From positions 1,269,992 to 1,299,126 of the forward strand of contig ML976985.1 of NCBI GenBank assembly GCA_010015675.1: DNA of 29,135 nucleotides, given 5' to 3'. Shown piece by piece: positions 28,776 through 29,135 of the stretch; within the stretch, counting starts at the first letter, position 1, and every line of letters begins with the position of its first letter. A program made the translations under genes and the position numbers. Source of the stretch: Byssothecium circinans. Lineage: Eukaryota > Ascomycota > Dothideomycetes > Pleosporales > Massarinaceae. A model generated the notes under the pieces. The model was given only the letters and a program-made list of their open reading frames with translations, ran no database searches and was not told the origin of the DNA.

Positions 28776-29135
28776 ATGGGGTTCCGGGACACCCGGGGTT
28801 CCGGGACACTGCTTAGAAATCGGCCACCCCTTAGAAAATCAATGTAATTACCTCAACCTAGTTACAATTGCCACTCTGTACACATGGATTGAAGAGTTTT
28901 AGCTGCTGCTTCAGTTGCTGCTCTCTCTGCTTCTTTTTCTGCTGCTTTATCGTTGTTTTGTAACGCTAAAAGATCTGCTGCCTGTTTTGCTATCATGATT
29001 GTATCTATATCTGCAAAGCGTTGATTTAGGTCTACCCGTATTCTCTTTCGTGGCTGTTGAGGCTTAAGGGCCTCAAGTTGACTGTGTAGTCTTTTGTTCT
29101 CTGTTTCTAGCAGCGCTGCGCGTGTATTTGCAAGG
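28776..29135 (-). mobile_element. Terminus of an un-RIPed pogo-like DNA transposon, cut by the window edge
   Basis: From 28778 two copies of GGGGTTCCGGGACAC start 17 bp apart (28778 and 28795), followed by a short AT-containing stretch and then the 3' end of a minus-strand transposase. GC content and CA/TG frequency are normal. The target duplication cannot be checked because the far end is outside the window, and the exact terminus (28776-28778) is uncertain. Confidence 0.7.
28862..29135 (-). CDS. C-terminal part of a pogo-like transposase, 5' end outside the window
   Basis: The minus frame is open from the window edge to TAA at 28862-28864, 90 complete codons. It begins ANTRAALLETENKRLHSQLE, contains a basic PRKRIRVDLNQRFADIDTI block, and ends in an Ala/Glu-rich helix and SMCTEWQL. 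A heptad-like helix followed by basic KKR and a F-A-x-I-x-x-I motif is typical of the tail after the DDE domain in fungal pogo/Fot1-like transposases. The catalytic domain would lie beyond 29135. No premature stop or RIP signature is visible, so the gene may be intact. The stop is about 85 bp from the element's terminus. Confidence 0.65.
   Translation of the reverse strand, partial: LANTRAALLETENKRLHSQLEALKPQQPRKRIRVDLNQRFADIDTIMIAKQAADLLALQNNDKAAEKEAERAATEAAAKTLQSMCTEWQL

Noticed and set aside
1..29135. tRNA or rRNA genes
   Set aside because: I saw no tRNA-like A/B box pair with cloverleaf or rRNA core sequence; a covariance-model scan would be decisive.

Overview
The window looks like a filamentous ascomycete (Pezizomycotina, most likely a Dothideomycete such as a Pleosporales species; the rank is inference). 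It has three well-conserved eukaryotic genes (an MPS1 kinase, a PTC7-type phosphatase, a PRP4 spliceosomal WD40 protein), short 50-80 bp introns, and a repeat block mutated in the manner of repeat-induced point mutation (RIP: CpA to TpA on either strand). The change from AT-rich repeats to ordinary sequence falls near 17.4 kb.

Positions 1-17364 are a stack of nested transposons. From outside in I read: the right end of element G (to 17364); the right end of element F (to 17269); a gypsy remnant (62 to about 3300, minus strand) and a MULE transposase remnant (about 4230-5640, minus strand); element H, a roughly 1 kb non-autonomous pogo/Fot1-type element whose ends are 5644 and 17175. H is split by three insertions. 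They are a 7956 bp Ty3/gypsy chromovirus with a TAGAG target duplication (6489-14444), a Fot1/pogo element with a decayed 481-codon transposase (14481-15994), and E2, a sister of H with different ends (16062-17062, containing a 375 bp N gap). The chromovirus itself carries an opposite-strand solo LTR in its reverse transcriptase. It also carries, antisense to pol and next to its 3' LTR, a RIP-damaged reading frame with a Zn2Cys6 (GAL4-type) cluster and coiled coil.

Positions 17365-19249 are a transition zone without a convincing gene. It holds a 66 bp inverted repeat, a short minisatellite and the tail of a Tc1/mariner transposase. A four-helix CorA-like membrane protein gene (19250-20723) is the first gene beyond the repeats. 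An intergenic stretch with promoter-like sequence follows, then MPS1 (minus), PTC7 (minus) and PRP4 (plus); PTC7 and PRP4 are divergent and share an upstream region of about 0.8 kb. From about 28776 the window enters another pogo-like element. Its transposase frame is open and shows no RIP, in contrast to the left block.

The two most noteworthy observations are the antisense Zn2Cys6 frame in the chromovirus, and the fact that six different pogo-like termini all carry tandem subterminal sites with the same 17 bp period, which is also the length of a CENP-B box.
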